Source of the DNA: Buxus sempervirens
Taxonomy: Eukaryota; Streptophyta; Magnoliopsida; Buxales; Buxaceae
DNA: 64,000 nt
Assembly (NCBI GenBank): GCA_947561395.2
Contig: OX387189.1
Location: forward strand, 26,722,329-26,786,328
Direction of reading: 5' to 3'
A program made the translations under genes and the position numbers. A model generated the notes under the pieces. It saw only the letters and a list, made by a program, of their open reading frames with translations, ran no database searches and was not told the DNA's origin. Below are positions 1-11,900 of this stretch, piece by piece (position 1 is the first letter of the stretch; each line of letters begins with the position of its first letter).

Positions 1-313
1 GCATTGGGCTTGGGGCCCTTTACTTGGGCTTGGGCTTGAAAGCCCAAGGCTTCCTGAATTAGGGTTTGGAAACCCTAAGTTGGTCGGGTTCATGGGCTTA
101 GTGGGCCCGATAGGCCCTACCCGTGGTCTCGGCCAGACCACATCCTACTTTAATCATGCATGGCCCAATTAGGGCTTGGGTGGGCCTCAAGTGGTCTGGC
201 CCACTCAAATCTTTTATTATCTTAGTTAAGCAAAATGAATTGGTCGGGCTTGGTGGGCCCCGTTGGAAGGCCCACTGGAAACCAAGTTGGACCAAGGGTC
301 CAAGTCCCATGTT

Positions 314-338
314 GGGTTTCCGGGTGACCCGGAAACCC
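314..338. repeat. 25-bp palindrome conserved in LTR U5
   Basis: Arms GGGTTTCCGGGT and ACCCGGAAACCC flank one central base. Counterparts lie at 3779-3803 and 40714-40738 (A), 20202-20226 (D), 44070-44094 and 62793-62817 (B). Confidence 0.85.
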
Positions 339-484
339 TTTTGGTTTATCCGGTTTGGTTAGGAAATATCATTCACATTCAGCAATAATCACATAAGAAA
401 ATACACAAGATTGACACTCTATCAAGAAAAGGTATTTTTTGAATTTTTCAAAAATATAGCATTTCGGCAGGCTTTTAGGGGTAT

Positions 485-620
485 GCGCCGACCTCGGGCG
501 CTAGGCGCGAGGTCGGCGCAGGCCGGGTGGACCAAAAACCCGCGAAGCGCGAAAACGCTGCGCGAGCTTCACGCGAAGTCTTCGCGCGAGATTCGCGCGA
601 GCTTCGCGCGAACTCGGCGG
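485..620. repeat. GC-rich hairpin and GCGCGAA/TTCGCGC inverted repeats in LTR F U5
   Basis: A 12-bp perfect stem (GCGCCGACCTCG at 485-496 against CGAGGTCGGCGC at 508-519) is followed by dense alternating cgcgaag, ttcgcgcg and gagcttcgcgc segments up to about 620. It occupies the LTR position where A and D carry ATCCGG palindromes. Confidence 0.75.
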
Positions 621-1293
621 ACACTCGATGCTATCGGTTTTTTTCAAACTCCATTTTTTAGCTGATTTTTAAGCTCCGTAATCACTTTCTGGGGATCCTT
701 GGAACCCCAGAAGACCTCTAAACACACTTGGAAATTAATCTAACCTAAGTTGTGAGGATCAAACCTCTTTGCAAACCTAAAATCCGAACACCCAAACACC
801 CAAACACTAACGGAATATACAAGGGAAGGGAACTGGGGGTTTTATCGGGATACAACAGAGAGGGAGAACTCATGGGGGGAACATGCTCCCCCTTCGAATC
901 AATCAAAACAGAGCATAAATAGCATGTTGAGATGGAAAACTTGCTCCCTTTCTACATGTTAAAACAATAACTGTGAGAGAATCACCTTGGTTCCAAACCT
1001 TTGCAAAGCAGGCCGGAGGTTCCTTGGAGCTCACGAGCTGCTGCGGAAGGCTCCTTCTTCTCACACCAAGCGCACGGCCTCCTTCGGATTTGACGAGGAA
1101 GAAGAGGAAGGGAGGGGACCTGTGTGTATGTTCTTTTTCTTCAAAATCCCAAGCCCATAAAAACAATCCGAGCCCTCGAATCCTAACCCCAAAACAAAAA
1201 TGCCAAAACCAAAAAAAAAAAAAAAGTCTAGAACCCCAAAAATCGCCGAACCTCCACCAAAATTTTCGAACCCCCGGAAATGAAACCCTGCGC

Positions 1294-1303
1294 GGCTTTT
1301 ATA
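1294..1303 (-). promoter_or_regulatory. Putative TATA box of LTR F
   Basis: The minus strand reads TATAAAAGCC. It lies about 980 bp inside the LTR from its 5' end at 2280, a position comparable to the TATA motifs in LTRs A and D. A structured segment (1318-1362) with stems CGCCGA/TCGGCG and CACCT/AGGTG sits just upstream. Confidence 0.6.
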
Positions 1304-1649
1304 GAAGAGTACAGAGGGTATCCGCCGAGTTCGGCGCCCACCTCAAGGTGAGCGCATACCCCCTGCCACGTTCGCGCGCGAGCGACCGAATGATTAAAAA
1401 ACCATTAACGCGGCCGCTCGTTTGGTCGGAAAATCCGAATTTTCGGATTTAGTCCCTGGTTATTTTCAATTTAATCCGATATTCTTGGATTTTTACAGAT
1501 TTAGTCCCTGGGATATTTTGAATGTTTGGATATTTATGGATTTGATCCCCGAGATATTTTCCTGCGCAACTCGCCATGTGTGCAGCTCTCTGCCACGTGC
1601 GCAGTTTGCCGGTTTTGCCGCTCGGGAATTTTGTCGGCTCATATTTTCT

Positions 1650-2190
1650 TCATCCGGGCTCCGATCTAGGCAAACTTAGTTGCGTTGGAATTGTATCGGA
1701 GCCCTCTATCCCATGACCTAGGGGTAGGCCTCTGGATCGGATTTTGGCAGAAAGTCAACTTTTGGCTCCGCTCAAGTTTGACCGCCCGCAGAGCCTTCAT
1801 CCGGACCCCGATTCCTGCAAACTCAGTTGCGCTAGAATCGTGTCGAGATTCTCTATCCAATGATATAAAGCAAGGCCTCTGGATTGGAATTTAGCAGAAA
1901 GTCAACTTTTGGCTTCGCCCAAGTTTGACCGCCCACAGAGCCTTCATCCGGACCCCGATTCCTGCAAACTCAGTTGCGCTGGAATCGTGTCGAGATTCTT
2001 TATCCAATGATATAAAGCAAGGCCTCTGGATTGGAATTTAGCAGAAAGTCAACTTTTGGCTTCGCCCAAGTTTGACCGCCCGCAGAACCTTCATCTGGAC
2101 TCCGATTCCTGCAAACTCAGTTGCATTGGAATCGTGTCGAGATTCTCTATCCAATGACATAAAGCAAGGTGGCCAAATATCACTTAATCA
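1650..2190 (-). repeat. Tandem repeat in LTR F U3, about 146 bp, four units
   Basis: The block containing ccgattcctgcaaactcag, a 'tctatccaatg' segment and 'aaagtcaacttttggct' recurs near 1660, 1797, 1943 and 2090. The same block is present two or three times in LTRs A (6440-6680), D (21790-22180) and B (46300-46545), so copy number varies between families. Confidence 0.8.
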
Positions 2191-2281
2191 AAAAGTCAAC
2201 TTTTGTCCCTTCGGGGTTTGACTTTCTACCAGGGTTTTCAGTTTTAGTAATTCCAGGGGTGCAAAAATAAGGTGCTTACAA

Positions 2282-2599
2282 TGGGTACGAGAGGCCCAGG
2301 AGCTTAGGATACGAGGCCTTGACATGGAGAGGAAACTTGCAGAGCAGGTATCCCGCCGTCTTGTTATGGAAAAGAAACTTGAGGAGCAGAGGCAGGCTCG
2401 TTGTCTTGAAGTCCGAGCACTGCGGCAGAGGCACTAGGATGCTTTAGCCAGCCTTAGGAACATGAGGATCAGTCAAACCCTTTCAGATGAGGTTATATCC
2501 TTCTTGAGTGATCCCAATGCAGAGGGGGCTTCTGGAGTTATTGTAGCTTAGGCAGCTCGGATTCGGGAACTTGAGAAGCGGCCAGGAGACAGAGACTAG
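2282..2599 (+). pseudogene. ORF1-like C-terminal coiled-coil fragment
   Basis: An open frame from 2282 is rich in charged, heptad-like residues, with the repeated pattern MERKLAEQ and MEKKLEEQ. It is broken by TAG at 2435-2437 and 2549-2551 and ends at TAG 2597-2599. Both internal stops sit where glutamine codons are plausible. It resembles in character, though not clearly in sequence, the coiled-coil tail of ORF1 in element B (residues about 405-465), and like that ORF it is followed by a T-rich stretch. It may be the end of an ORF1 of a plus-strand Ogre-like element that F and A later inserted into. A decayed host coiled-coil gene is the alternative. I cannot decide between them from this window. 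Confidence 0.35.
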
Positions 2600-2847
2600 C
2601 CTTGTTTCCTGCACATTTTTCTCTTTCTTTTTTTTTTTTATATACCTTTGTATGAAAGCAAACTTCAATAGTGGAAAGACAAAGGATTTAATTCAAAAAT
2701 AAATTTTTTATATTATTGGCCTCAGAATGCTCAATGCTTGTAAAAACAAAGGTTTTATGAAAAGTATTTGATTTATCATCACTGGCCAAAGTATTGTTTT
2801 TCTTTTTTATTTTTTTATTTTTTTTTTGAAATTTGGTCCATGCACTT
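2600..2847. other. Older flanking DNA between LTR F and element A
   Basis: T-rich non-coding DNA. The part at about 2713-2790 matches, in reverse complement, the 3' non-coding region of element C (about 32670-32755): shared landmarks are tggcctca, aatgcttg, ttttatgaaaag and ggccaaa. The five bases CACTT at 2843-2847 are the presumed left target copy of element A; the right copy lies outside the window. Confidence 0.6.
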
Positions 2848-5800
2848 TGTGCGCGTGTCGAGAACGCGGCACGGGGAAATTCGGAGTCGCCACCGCCTAA
2901 TAGGGTGCAGGTGGACACCTAGGTGCCTAAGTTAGTCTATTTTGGGCTTTGGTTTGCGGCTTGAGATTCTAAGTGGGGTCTCAGTTGCGGTCTGGGGAAG
3001 TCCGTAGACACCCCAGTCCGCCCTGTCGGATGACGAGTCTCGTGGGTTCCCTGGTTTGAGTCAGCTTTATTTTAATTCTCACCTGATTCCTAATCCATCA
3101 TGTAACTCAGTTTAGTCGATCGGTACCACCGAGGTGGTGTGGGTCCCTTTTATTGCTTTTATCTTAACTTAAGTTGTTTGGGTCTGATTGGGTGGGCCCT
3201 ATTGGAAGGCCCACGGTGTCCTTGGCGAGCTTGGGTAAGCCCATGTGTCCCTGGTGGGCCTCTGCCTAAGCCTAGGAGGCCCTTTGGGCTTAGGTTAATG
3301 AGTTGATTTTACTTTAATTGTTTAAGTTGGCATTTTTAGGTGAATTTCATGCAAAAGGTTGGTCTGCATTGGTTCACGGGCCCCTAGGTGGGCCCATGAT
3401 GGTTGCCAGGATGTTCTTAGTTTATCTTATTTAATTTTGCCAGTATGATTTGGACGTTGGGCTTGGGGCCCGTAGTCCGACTTTAGGCTTGAAAGCCTAG
3501 TTCCTTGAGGTTTAGGGTTTGCACCCTTCCTTGGTTCGGTTAATGGGCTTTGGCGGGCCCGATAGGCCCTAGCCCAGGGTCTCGGCCAAACCACGCAATT
3601 TAAACATTATGCCACATATCAAGGTTCGGGTGGGCCGCATTGGGTTTGGCCCGTCCGGTTTGGTTGATTTATTTATCTCGTTTATTTGCATGCAAACGGA
3701 TTTTTATTGGGCTGGGTGGGCCTCGTTGGAGGGCCCGTTAATGGTTCCGAATTGGACCGGCGGTCCAGGTCCCAAGTTGGGTCTCCGGGTCACCCGCAAA
3801 CCCTATTGGATCACTTGGTTAGGTTAAAATTACCACAAGAATTCGGCAAGGATCAAAATTATACAAAAATGCATTTCTGTGATGTATCAGGCCATAGGTG
3901 ATCCGGCCTGAGTTGCTGGATCACACCAAAATGGCCTTTTTCCGAATTTTGGCAGTTGGGGTGACTTCCAGGGGTTCCTAGAAGGCCTTCTAAGGTTTGG
4001 TGGGCCGCTGGGAGGGCCCACACTGGTTCAGGTTTGGGGGCGCACCCCATGTGGCTTCCTTTTTTGGATTTACAGCAAGGCAAGAGGGCTGGCCATGGGT
4101 GCATGGGGGTGCTACCCTCCCTCTCTTTCCGGTGGCACAACAGCAGCAAGGTAGGGGTCTTGGCACCTCTACCTTGGGCCTTCTACTCCACAAACCCATG
4201 GGCGATTCAAAGCCAACAGCTAGGCTATCGTACCATGCCAACCAAACACAAAACAACATGCTACAAGGCATGGAACAACAGTAATGAAAAGGAATAGCTA
4301 CTGATATTCAGAGGCCGAAACCTTGCTAAATGAGTGAGGGAAGTATGGGGATGGTGGTGGGAATTGCCTTCATGCATGAGCTTGGTGGTGTTGATTCACC
4401 TGCTGAGGACAGCGGCAACACCCAGATCTACTACTGTCCCCAGCAGCAACCTAAGTGGGCTAGTACAGAGGGGTAGTGGGGGTGAGGGAAGCATGCTTGC
4501 ATGAGTGGGTATGCTGGGTTTGGGGGGGATCATATGGGCTTTGGGAGACCAGCTGGAGGCCATGGTACAGCAACCCACAGCGGAGGTTTGCTGCTGCCCA
4601 GCAGCAAACCTGTGCAGCCCCAATGCATGGGCATGGTGGAGGAAGGGCTACACTTGTGTAGGTACTAAAGGGTTGGGTTAAGCATGCAAGTAGGTGGTCA
4701 AGGTCTCCGGGGTGGCTGCTGCCCAGGGGGGGACAGACCGATTAAAAATCTGCAGGCATTCATGGGTAAGGGATCATGCATTCTTGGGTTGGTGGAGTGG
4801 TGTAATATGGTGAGGTAGGGAAGACCGGTTGCTGCTGTCTCCAGCAGCACTCCCTGGAATGCTCAGTCGGGGGCTACGAGGTAAAAGGAACATGGCAATG
4901 GGGCTTACTTATGCATGTATGCAATAAGTGGGCAGGTCATGTATACACCTAGTAGAAGAGCAAGAAAAACAAACACAAGGACAGATGTGGTGGAGGAGGG
5001 ACAGCCATCAAGGTGGGTGTAGTGCATGAATGCAGCTGGTAGGGATACACTTGGATTCACCGAAAGAAGTAAGATAGCAAATAAAGAAGGTGGGGGGTGG
5101 GGGAGCATGTTAATCATTCAACATAGTGGCATAACAGCCAGGGGGGATGGGGAACATACACATATGCATAAAAGAACAAGGAATGAGGGGTTAGGGGGAC
5201 GTGCTGCAATTTCCGTAGATGATAGCATGCTAAACGAAGTTACTTAAAGGGGAAATGGGGTGCTACTGCTTCCACCAACAGCAACCCCAGGAGTAACCCA
5301 GAGGCTTGCTAATTTAACAGAAGAGTAACACAAAAAGAAAGGTGAAGGAGGGGGATTTACAGGGAGTACATTGGATAAAATGGTGGAGGAACAAGCTTCT
5401 CCTTGAAAAAACCCACAGAAGTCCAAAACAGCAGCTGTGGTGGCCTCAAATGCTCGGGAAAAGGTCTCGTTTCCTCCCCTTTAGAACCATCTACATATCT
5501 CTCCCTTACTTGGAGGTCTTCATGTGGTGAGATGAGCACAAACACATGCTTAAAATATTATGGGGATGAGCTCATGCAAGAGAAGAAGACATGTTTGGGA
5601 AAGGCCATAAAAAATTCTAGTTTTAATATATGTGAAACATGATATGTGGGGGAACCTTACCTGGTGATTCTAGCACTCCTAAGCAAGGTGGAGACCCCTT
5701 TTTGATGATGGAAAGCAGCTGAAAGTCCCTTGGTGCACACACTTTTCTCCAACGGCAACTAGGCTTCTTAGTCTTGTTTTAGAAAGTGGAGAAGAAGAAG

Positions 5801-5950
5801 GGAACAAAGGTGGAAACCCTTGAGGTGGTATGGTGAGGTGGTGGAAGGCCAAAGGGAGTTGAAGATGGAAGGTTTCGGATGAGGAAAAGTGGGGGAAGAA
5901 AGCTGGAAAATAGCCAAGGAAGCCAACCCTCGGCCAGAGGTTGCTGCTGT

Positions 5951-5959
5951 GCTTTTATA
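5951..5959 (-). promoter_or_regulatory. Putative TATA box of LTR A (left copy)
   Basis: The minus strand reads TATAAAAGC, directly downstream of the palindrome array in the direction of transcription. The right copy has the same motif at 43105-43113. Confidence 0.65.
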
Positions 5960-5971
5960 GGCAATTTTAAT

Positions 5972-6210
5972 GTATCCGGCATTAAATGCAGGATACACTA
6001 CATGTCCTTTGTATCCGGCATTTAATGCCGGATACACTGAACCTCCTTTGTCGGGCAATAGGCGAATTTGTCGCCGCGAATTTGTCGGGCAATAGGCGCC
6101 GCGAATTTGTCGGGCAATAGGCGCGAATCTCGCCGAGCAAATCTTTGTATCCGGTATTTGAGTCCGGATATACACAAGGGTATGCGTATCCGGTATATTT
6201 GACCGGATAC
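5972..6210. repeat. ATCCGG palindrome array upstream of the LTR A TATA box
   Basis: Four units of about 25 bp with arms GTATCCGG and CCGGATAC or near variants: 5972-5996, 6011-6035, 6147-6173 and 6186-6210. Loops differ (cattaaatg, catttaatg, tatttgagt, tatatttga). Between units two and three, 6044-6135 holds repeated 'cgaatttgtcgggcaatagg' segments. Confidence 0.9.
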
Positions 6211-6792
6211 AAATCAAAAAATTACAGATTTGCCCTTCGACTTGACCGATTCGACCGATTTGACACTTTTGGATATCTACGGATCGCCCCCTGCGAATTT
6301 TGGCTTAGTCCCTGAGATTTTTAGTGATTTTTGGATATTTAAGATTTAGTCCCAGAGATATTTTGCTGTGTTGGCTGCCACGTGGGCAGTTCCTGAGCCA
6401 CATGTGCAGTTTCCAGTTTTTCTGCGCGGAAACTTCGACAGCTCATATCTCCTTCATCCGAACTCCGATTTGAGCAAACTCAGTTGCGTTGGACTCATAT
6501 CAGAGCCCTCTATCCAATGACATAGGGCTAAGCACTTGGCACGGGGTTCGAGGAAAAGTCAACTTTCGGCTCTCCTTTAAGTTTGACCGGCCCATCGAAC
6601 CTTCATCCTGACTCCGATTCCAGCAAACTTGGTTGCGTTGGAACCGTGTCGGGATCCTCTATCCATTGAGATAAAGCAAGGTGGCCAATTATCATTTGAT
6701 CAAAAGGTCAAATTTTGACTCCTCAGGTTTGACTTTCTGTCCAAGGTTTGCATTTCTGGCTCTTCTGGGAGCGCAAAAATGAGGTGCTTATA

Positions 6793-6805
6793 GCTGCCCC
6801 TCTTT
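6793..6805 (-). other. Polypurine tract of element A
   Basis: The minus strand reads AAAGAGGGGCAGC immediately before the 3' LTR. The same 13 bases precede the 3' LTRs of B (46640-46652) and C (33695-33707). Confidence 0.85.
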
Positions 6806-8994
6806 GCTGGAGTCACCTTGCGGATGAATGGCAAAGAGAAAAAGAATCTCATTTTTGCGCCTGGCATTTCTGTCGACATGGTCGACGAGCTTTAGTCCTT
6901 TGAAGTTTTCATTTTGAGAGGGAAGCGGCCAATGATGTGGCGTCACTTCCTAGCTTCAGAGTTTCCTCACCCTTTGCTTTTTGGGTTTTTGTAGGGCAAC
7001 TCTTCAGCATTTTAATTTAAGTTTGAAGGAGATTAGATTGGACTTGAGCTCGCCAACCTGTTTCGGCGTTGATGCCAGATACTTGACAATATTCTTTTCT
7101 CCTTGTTTGTTCCATTAAAGCTTTTAGGTGTCTTCAGATTTCTGATCCATCTTGTGTCTTTTACTTGAAGCTTGCTTGCGTTTTTGTTTTTTTTAGAATT
7201 TGATGGCCAAGGATTGGGTTAGGGTGTGGACCGAATGGAGAAAGGAGGAAGGAAGAGTGGAGGAGGAGCTACTGTTGGTGAGGAGGTGCTTCCAGCGCTG
7301 TCCAGTGCCTCAAGGGAGCTCACACACCTGCTCTACTCTATTTACAAAAGTGTGAAATCAAAAATTACAAAAGGGGCCATCTTGCCGATAATATCTTCAT
7401 TTATGCTCATTCTTCTTCATGTCTTGTCATTCCTTCTTTGGCAGTGCTTTCTGGTTGGCCTTCCTTTTTGTGGAGGCTCCCTAGCTTCGAGTGACTATTG
7501 CTGGGGATTGGGCAGGAATCTTTTCCGTATTGTCTTTTCTTTCGGGTTGAGCCTTGTTTCTGACAAGCGTGGGAGTTCCATGGGGAAGGATGCTCCATTG
7601 CGGATTCCTCATGCTGTCATTATTTCTTCGTAAAGCCTTTTCCCTCTGCTCCGATGTGAGTTCCTTATGCTCGTTTGCGCTCTTGTTGGGCGCGAGAGAC
7701 TCCACTAGGGATTGATGCGAGTTTGTTTGTCTTCTTTTCGATCTTCTTCGCAAAGCCGGCCTCTTCAGACTGGGCGAGGCTTGAGAAGTCTACATCATCA
7801 GGTACCACTCTCTTATTGCTTGAGAGGACTCTATTGGGGATGTAAGGGTGTCGTCCCTTGCTTGCTGAAGGTCTTCCACTGGGGGTTTCGGAGGGTATTA
7901 TCCTCCGTTTACTGAAGGAACTCCACTGGGGATTTTGGAGAAGACGTCCGTCATCCCACTTTCGCTGTACCTGTGAAGGCCGGCAAAGACAACAAGTTAG
8001 CTGTGGAATAGCTGGAGAATGCAAAACACTTCTCTTATTCTCTTCTTGCTCTGAGCCTTTCGTCCATTGCAGCTAGAAGCGGCCTCTGCCAAGGTTAAGA
8101 GATTATCAACTTAGGTTAGTAGCTTAATGTGGAGCTTCAAACAGTTAAGCAGAACAATTATAGAGAAGACATGTGTGTTAGTGTGTGCTCGTGTTTGCAA
8201 TATCAAAGAAATTTCCCAGGTCAAACGGGACTTGGAGTGCTTGGTATTTTCAGTAGCATTGTCATCACCGGCCACTGTGAAATTGTTGACTTGGGCGCAA
8301 CCTTCCGGTCTGGACCCCTCAGATCTGTACATTTTTCTCATTTTACTGTCTGCCGCTGTCACTGCTTTCTTCTGTATCTTGCTCTGCTCAGTTCAGATGT
8401 GCCCAATTCTTTCTTTCTTTTCTCTCTCTCTTTTTTTTTTGTGGTGATTGACCACACAACGCCTTTTTTCGGGTTTTCGCTGTGTCCAGCCTTTCTGGGG
8501 AGCTCTGAATTCCGTCATTGCTGATGAACGCAGGCTCAACTGTTTGCCCTGATCATTCTTTTTGGGATCCGAGAGGTCTTAGAGATAGGACGAAACGTAG
8601 GCTTGGTCTTGGTTATGAAAGAAAGGATAAGCGGCTCAAGAAAGCTTATTTATTTGGGTTTGCAAAGCGTGCTACTTTTATTGCTGGTGGGACTTACATC
8701 CTGGCTTATTTGCATCTCTGTATTTCTTGGCGGGTAAACATTTCCCCATTTTTTGTGTTTCTTTCTTTTTTCTTTCTTTTTCTATTGCATTTTCTCTTCT
8801 TTTTGATGTTTTTTCTGGGCAAGAATGCCCTGTTTCTTTTTGCTTTGCCAGGAATGCCCTGTTTAATATGTAGAACACTTGCAATGGGTTGAAAGAATTT
8901 TAAGGCTCAAAATTGTTTAACTAGGGGAGAGAAGGATTTACAGTCTAAAGGAGAGTCAAGGATGGCCTCTCTTCATTTCCCAATCAGAATGATC
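6806..8994 (-). other. Element A 3' non-coding region
   Basis: About 2.2 kb between the pol stop and the polypurine tract, collinear with 46653-48821 of B. It contains short repeated 'ctccactggggat' motifs (about 7800-7940) and pyrimidine-rich runs on the plus strand (8400-8450, 8750-8820). A plus-strand (antisense) open frame at 7226-7633 has a counterpart in B at 47111-47383; see findings. No recognised protein domain. Confidence 0.75.
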
Positions 8995-11900
8995 TTAGGC
9001 GTAGTACAGTTTGACGGCGTCCGCATTTATCGGCTCAGGAAAAATTGCCCCATCCATTTCTTGTAGGATGAGTGCTCCTCTGGACAGAACCTTGTGGACT
9101 ACGAATGGCCCTTCGTAGTTTGGCTTGAATTTCCCTCTGTTGTCCTCTTGATGAGGAAAGATTCTCTTCAGTACCAGATCTCCCACTTTGAAATGCCATG
9201 GCTTCACTTTCTTGTTGTAGGCTCGCGCCACTCTCTGTTGATAAAGCTGGTCGTGGCACAAAGCCTTGATCCTCTTTTCATCCAATAACTGCAGCTGGTC
9301 AAATCTGGATTCTTCCCATTCGACGTCACCGATTTCAGCTTCCTTCAGAATTCTGAGCAACGGAATCTGTGCTTCCACGGGGAGGACTGCTTCCATTCCA
9401 TATACCAGGGCGAAAGGGGTTCCCCCGGTCGATGTCCTAATCGACGTTCGATAGGCGTGCAGTGCATAGGGCAGCTTCTCATGCCAGTCTCTGTAAGTGA
9501 CTACCATTTTCTCAAGTATCTTCTTCAGATTCTTGTTGGCAGCCTCTATTGGCCCATTCATCTTGGGCCGGTATGCCGTGGAGTTTAGATGTCTGATCTT
9601 CAGATCTTCACACATCTTTTCCATGTCCTTATTATTCAGATTCTTTGCATTCTTTGAGCACATGAGATTTCTTTACATCCACGAAGGACATGGCCTCTAC
9701 CCACTTGGTAAAGTAGTCAATTGCCACTAAGATGAACCGATGCCTGTTTGAAGCCATTGGATGAACCTGGCCTATCATGTCAATTCCCCAGATGGCGAAC
9801 GGCCAAGGTGATGTCATGGAGTACAGCATATTCAGTGGTGCATGGATGTTGTCGGCATAAATCTGGCATAACTGGCATTTTTTGACATGAGCGTAGCAAT
9901 CTGCCTCCATGGTCATCCAGTAATAGCCCATCCTTAGAATCTTCCTTGCTAGTATATGCCCATTCATGTGTGCGCCGCACAACCCTCCATGGACTTCCTC
10001 AATCAATTTCTGCGCTTCGGCTTCTCTGACGCATAACAGTAGAGAGTCGTTGTATGACTTCTTGTACAGCCTACCCCCACTGTAGAAGCACTGCCCTGCC
10101 AACCTTTGGATAGTTCGCTTCTCTGCAGCTGAGGCACCTTCTGGCAGAATTCTGTTCCTTATGTACCTTTCGACGTCCGTGTACCAAGGCTCTTCTTCGA
10201 GTGTGCTTTTCTCTACACTGAAGCAGTAAACAGGGTAGCGCCGAATTTCTATCTCCAATGGTTGCACCCAAGCATCACCCATGATGGTGGCCATTGATGC
10301 CAGCATAGCCAGCGCATCCGCGAATCGGTTCCCGTCTCGTGGCATGTAGTCGAATGTCACGCTCTTGAATTGCTCTTCCAATTCCTTGACCAGTTCTTGG
10401 TACGGTACCAACTTCACATCTCTGGTCTTCCAGTCTCCCATCACTTGATAGATGATAAGACTTGAGTCACCGAACACTTTCAACTCTTGTATATGCATCT
10501 CAATTGCCGCTCGCAGGCCTAACACACGCGCTTCATACTCGGCCATGTTGCTAGTGCAATCAAACAGAAGTTTTACTGCTATTGGGTGATGGACACCGTC
10601 TGGGGAGATTAGCACTGCTCCGATCCCTTTTCCATTTACATTCACCGCCCCATCAAAGAACATTTTCCACTTGGTTTCTTCTGTATCATCTGCAGACTCT
10701 ATACACATCACATCTTCGTCGGGGAAGTGAGTCAGAAGTGGTTGGTAGTCAGGTAGTGGATGCTCTGCCAAGTGATCCGCCACGGCTTGCCCTTTTATTG
10801 CCTTTCTAGTCGTGTAGACAATGTCGTACTCGTACAAAAGGATCTGCCATCTGGCAATCCTACCAATGGAAATCGGCTTCTCAAATATGTACTTCAACGG
10901 ATCCAGATTGGAGATCAGCAAGACTGTATGGCTATGCAAATAATGCCAGAGCTTCTGAGCTGCCCAGACCAAGGCGCAACATGTCTTTTCAAGCACTGTG
11001 TATCTAACTTCAAAATTGGTAAATTTCTTGCTCAAGTAGTAGATTGCTTTTTTTTTTCTTCCTTTCTCATCGTGTTGCCCTAACACACATCCTACTGCCG
11101 TCTCAAAGATTGTCAGATACATGATCAAAGGTTGTCCTGGGATAGGCGGGACCAATGTCGGCGGACTCATCAGATAGGCCTTGATTTTATCAAACGCTAC
11201 TTGGCAATCGTCATTCCAAACCACAGGGTTATCTTTCTTCAACAGCTTGAATATAGGCTCACACACAGGAGTCATTTGCACGATAAATCGACTAATGTAT
11301 TGCAGCCTACCCAAGAACCCTCTTACTTCCTTTTCTGTTGACGAAGGAGACATCTCCAGAATTGCCTTTGCTTTGACGGGGTCGACCTCAATGCCCCGCT
11401 TGCCCACTATGAAGCCGAGCAGTTTTCCTAAAGTAACTCCAAACACGCACTTGTTTGGGTTGAGCCGGAGCTTGTGCTCTCTGAGTCTGTCGAACATCTT
11501 CCCAAGGTTTACCAAGTGATCTTCTTCTTCTTTGGACTTCGCTATCATGTCATCCACATATACTTCCATCTCCTTGTGCACCATGTCGTGGAATAACAGA
11601 GTCATCGCACGTTGGTATGTAGCACCCGCATTCTTTAGTCCGAACGGCATCACGCGGTAACAGTAAGTGCCCCAGTGCGTGATAAAGGCTGTCTTCTCCA
11701 TATCCTCAGGTGCCATTCTTATCTGGTTGTAACCAGAGAAACCGTCCATGAAAGAGAACATCGAATGCGTTGCTGTATTGTCCACCAGTACATCAATGTG
11801 CGGCAATGGGAAGTCGTCCTTCGGACTTGCTCTATTCAGATCTTTGTAGTCAACACACATCCTAACTTTCCTGTCTTTCTTGGGAACCGGCACGATGTTG

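Larger units (their letters stand above)
1..2280 (-). mobile_element. Partial Ogre/Tat-type LTR (family F), cut by window start
   Basis: Read on the minus strand the LTR begins TGTAAGCACC at 2280 and runs left off the window. It shares with the LTRs of A, B and D the GGGCCC-rich U5 segment (1-360), the 25-bp palindrome at 314-338, the CACGTG-containing U3 segment (about 1565-1605) and the repeated 'cttcatccggactccgattcctgc' type block near its start (longest shared run kept short here). The adjoining DNA at 2281 is unrelated, so this is either the 5' LTR of a minus-strand element whose body lies to the left, or a solo LTR. The other end is not visible, so no target duplication can be checked. 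Its palindromic modules are GC-rich and differ from those of A and D. Confidence 0.8.
2848..6792 (-). repeat. Element A 3' LTR
   Basis: About 3.9 kb. The plus-strand left end is TGTGCGCGTG and the right end is GGTGCTTATA, the usual terminal CA having become TA. It matches 39784-43133 over the shared length. On the minus strand U3 runs from 6792 to about 5930, with the tandem block (6440-6680), CACGTG-type boxes (about 6380-6410), a palindrome array (5972-6210) and a TATA motif (5951-5959). The transcribed R-U5 part is about 3 kb and ends with the GGGCCC-rich segment and the 25-bp palindrome at 3779-3803. Confidence 0.9.

Noticed and set aside
2282-2599. Host coiled-coil gene flanking element A
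   Set aside because: Two in-frame stops and a following T-rich spacer like that after ORF1 make a decayed element fragment more likely; kept as a low-confidence pseudogene.
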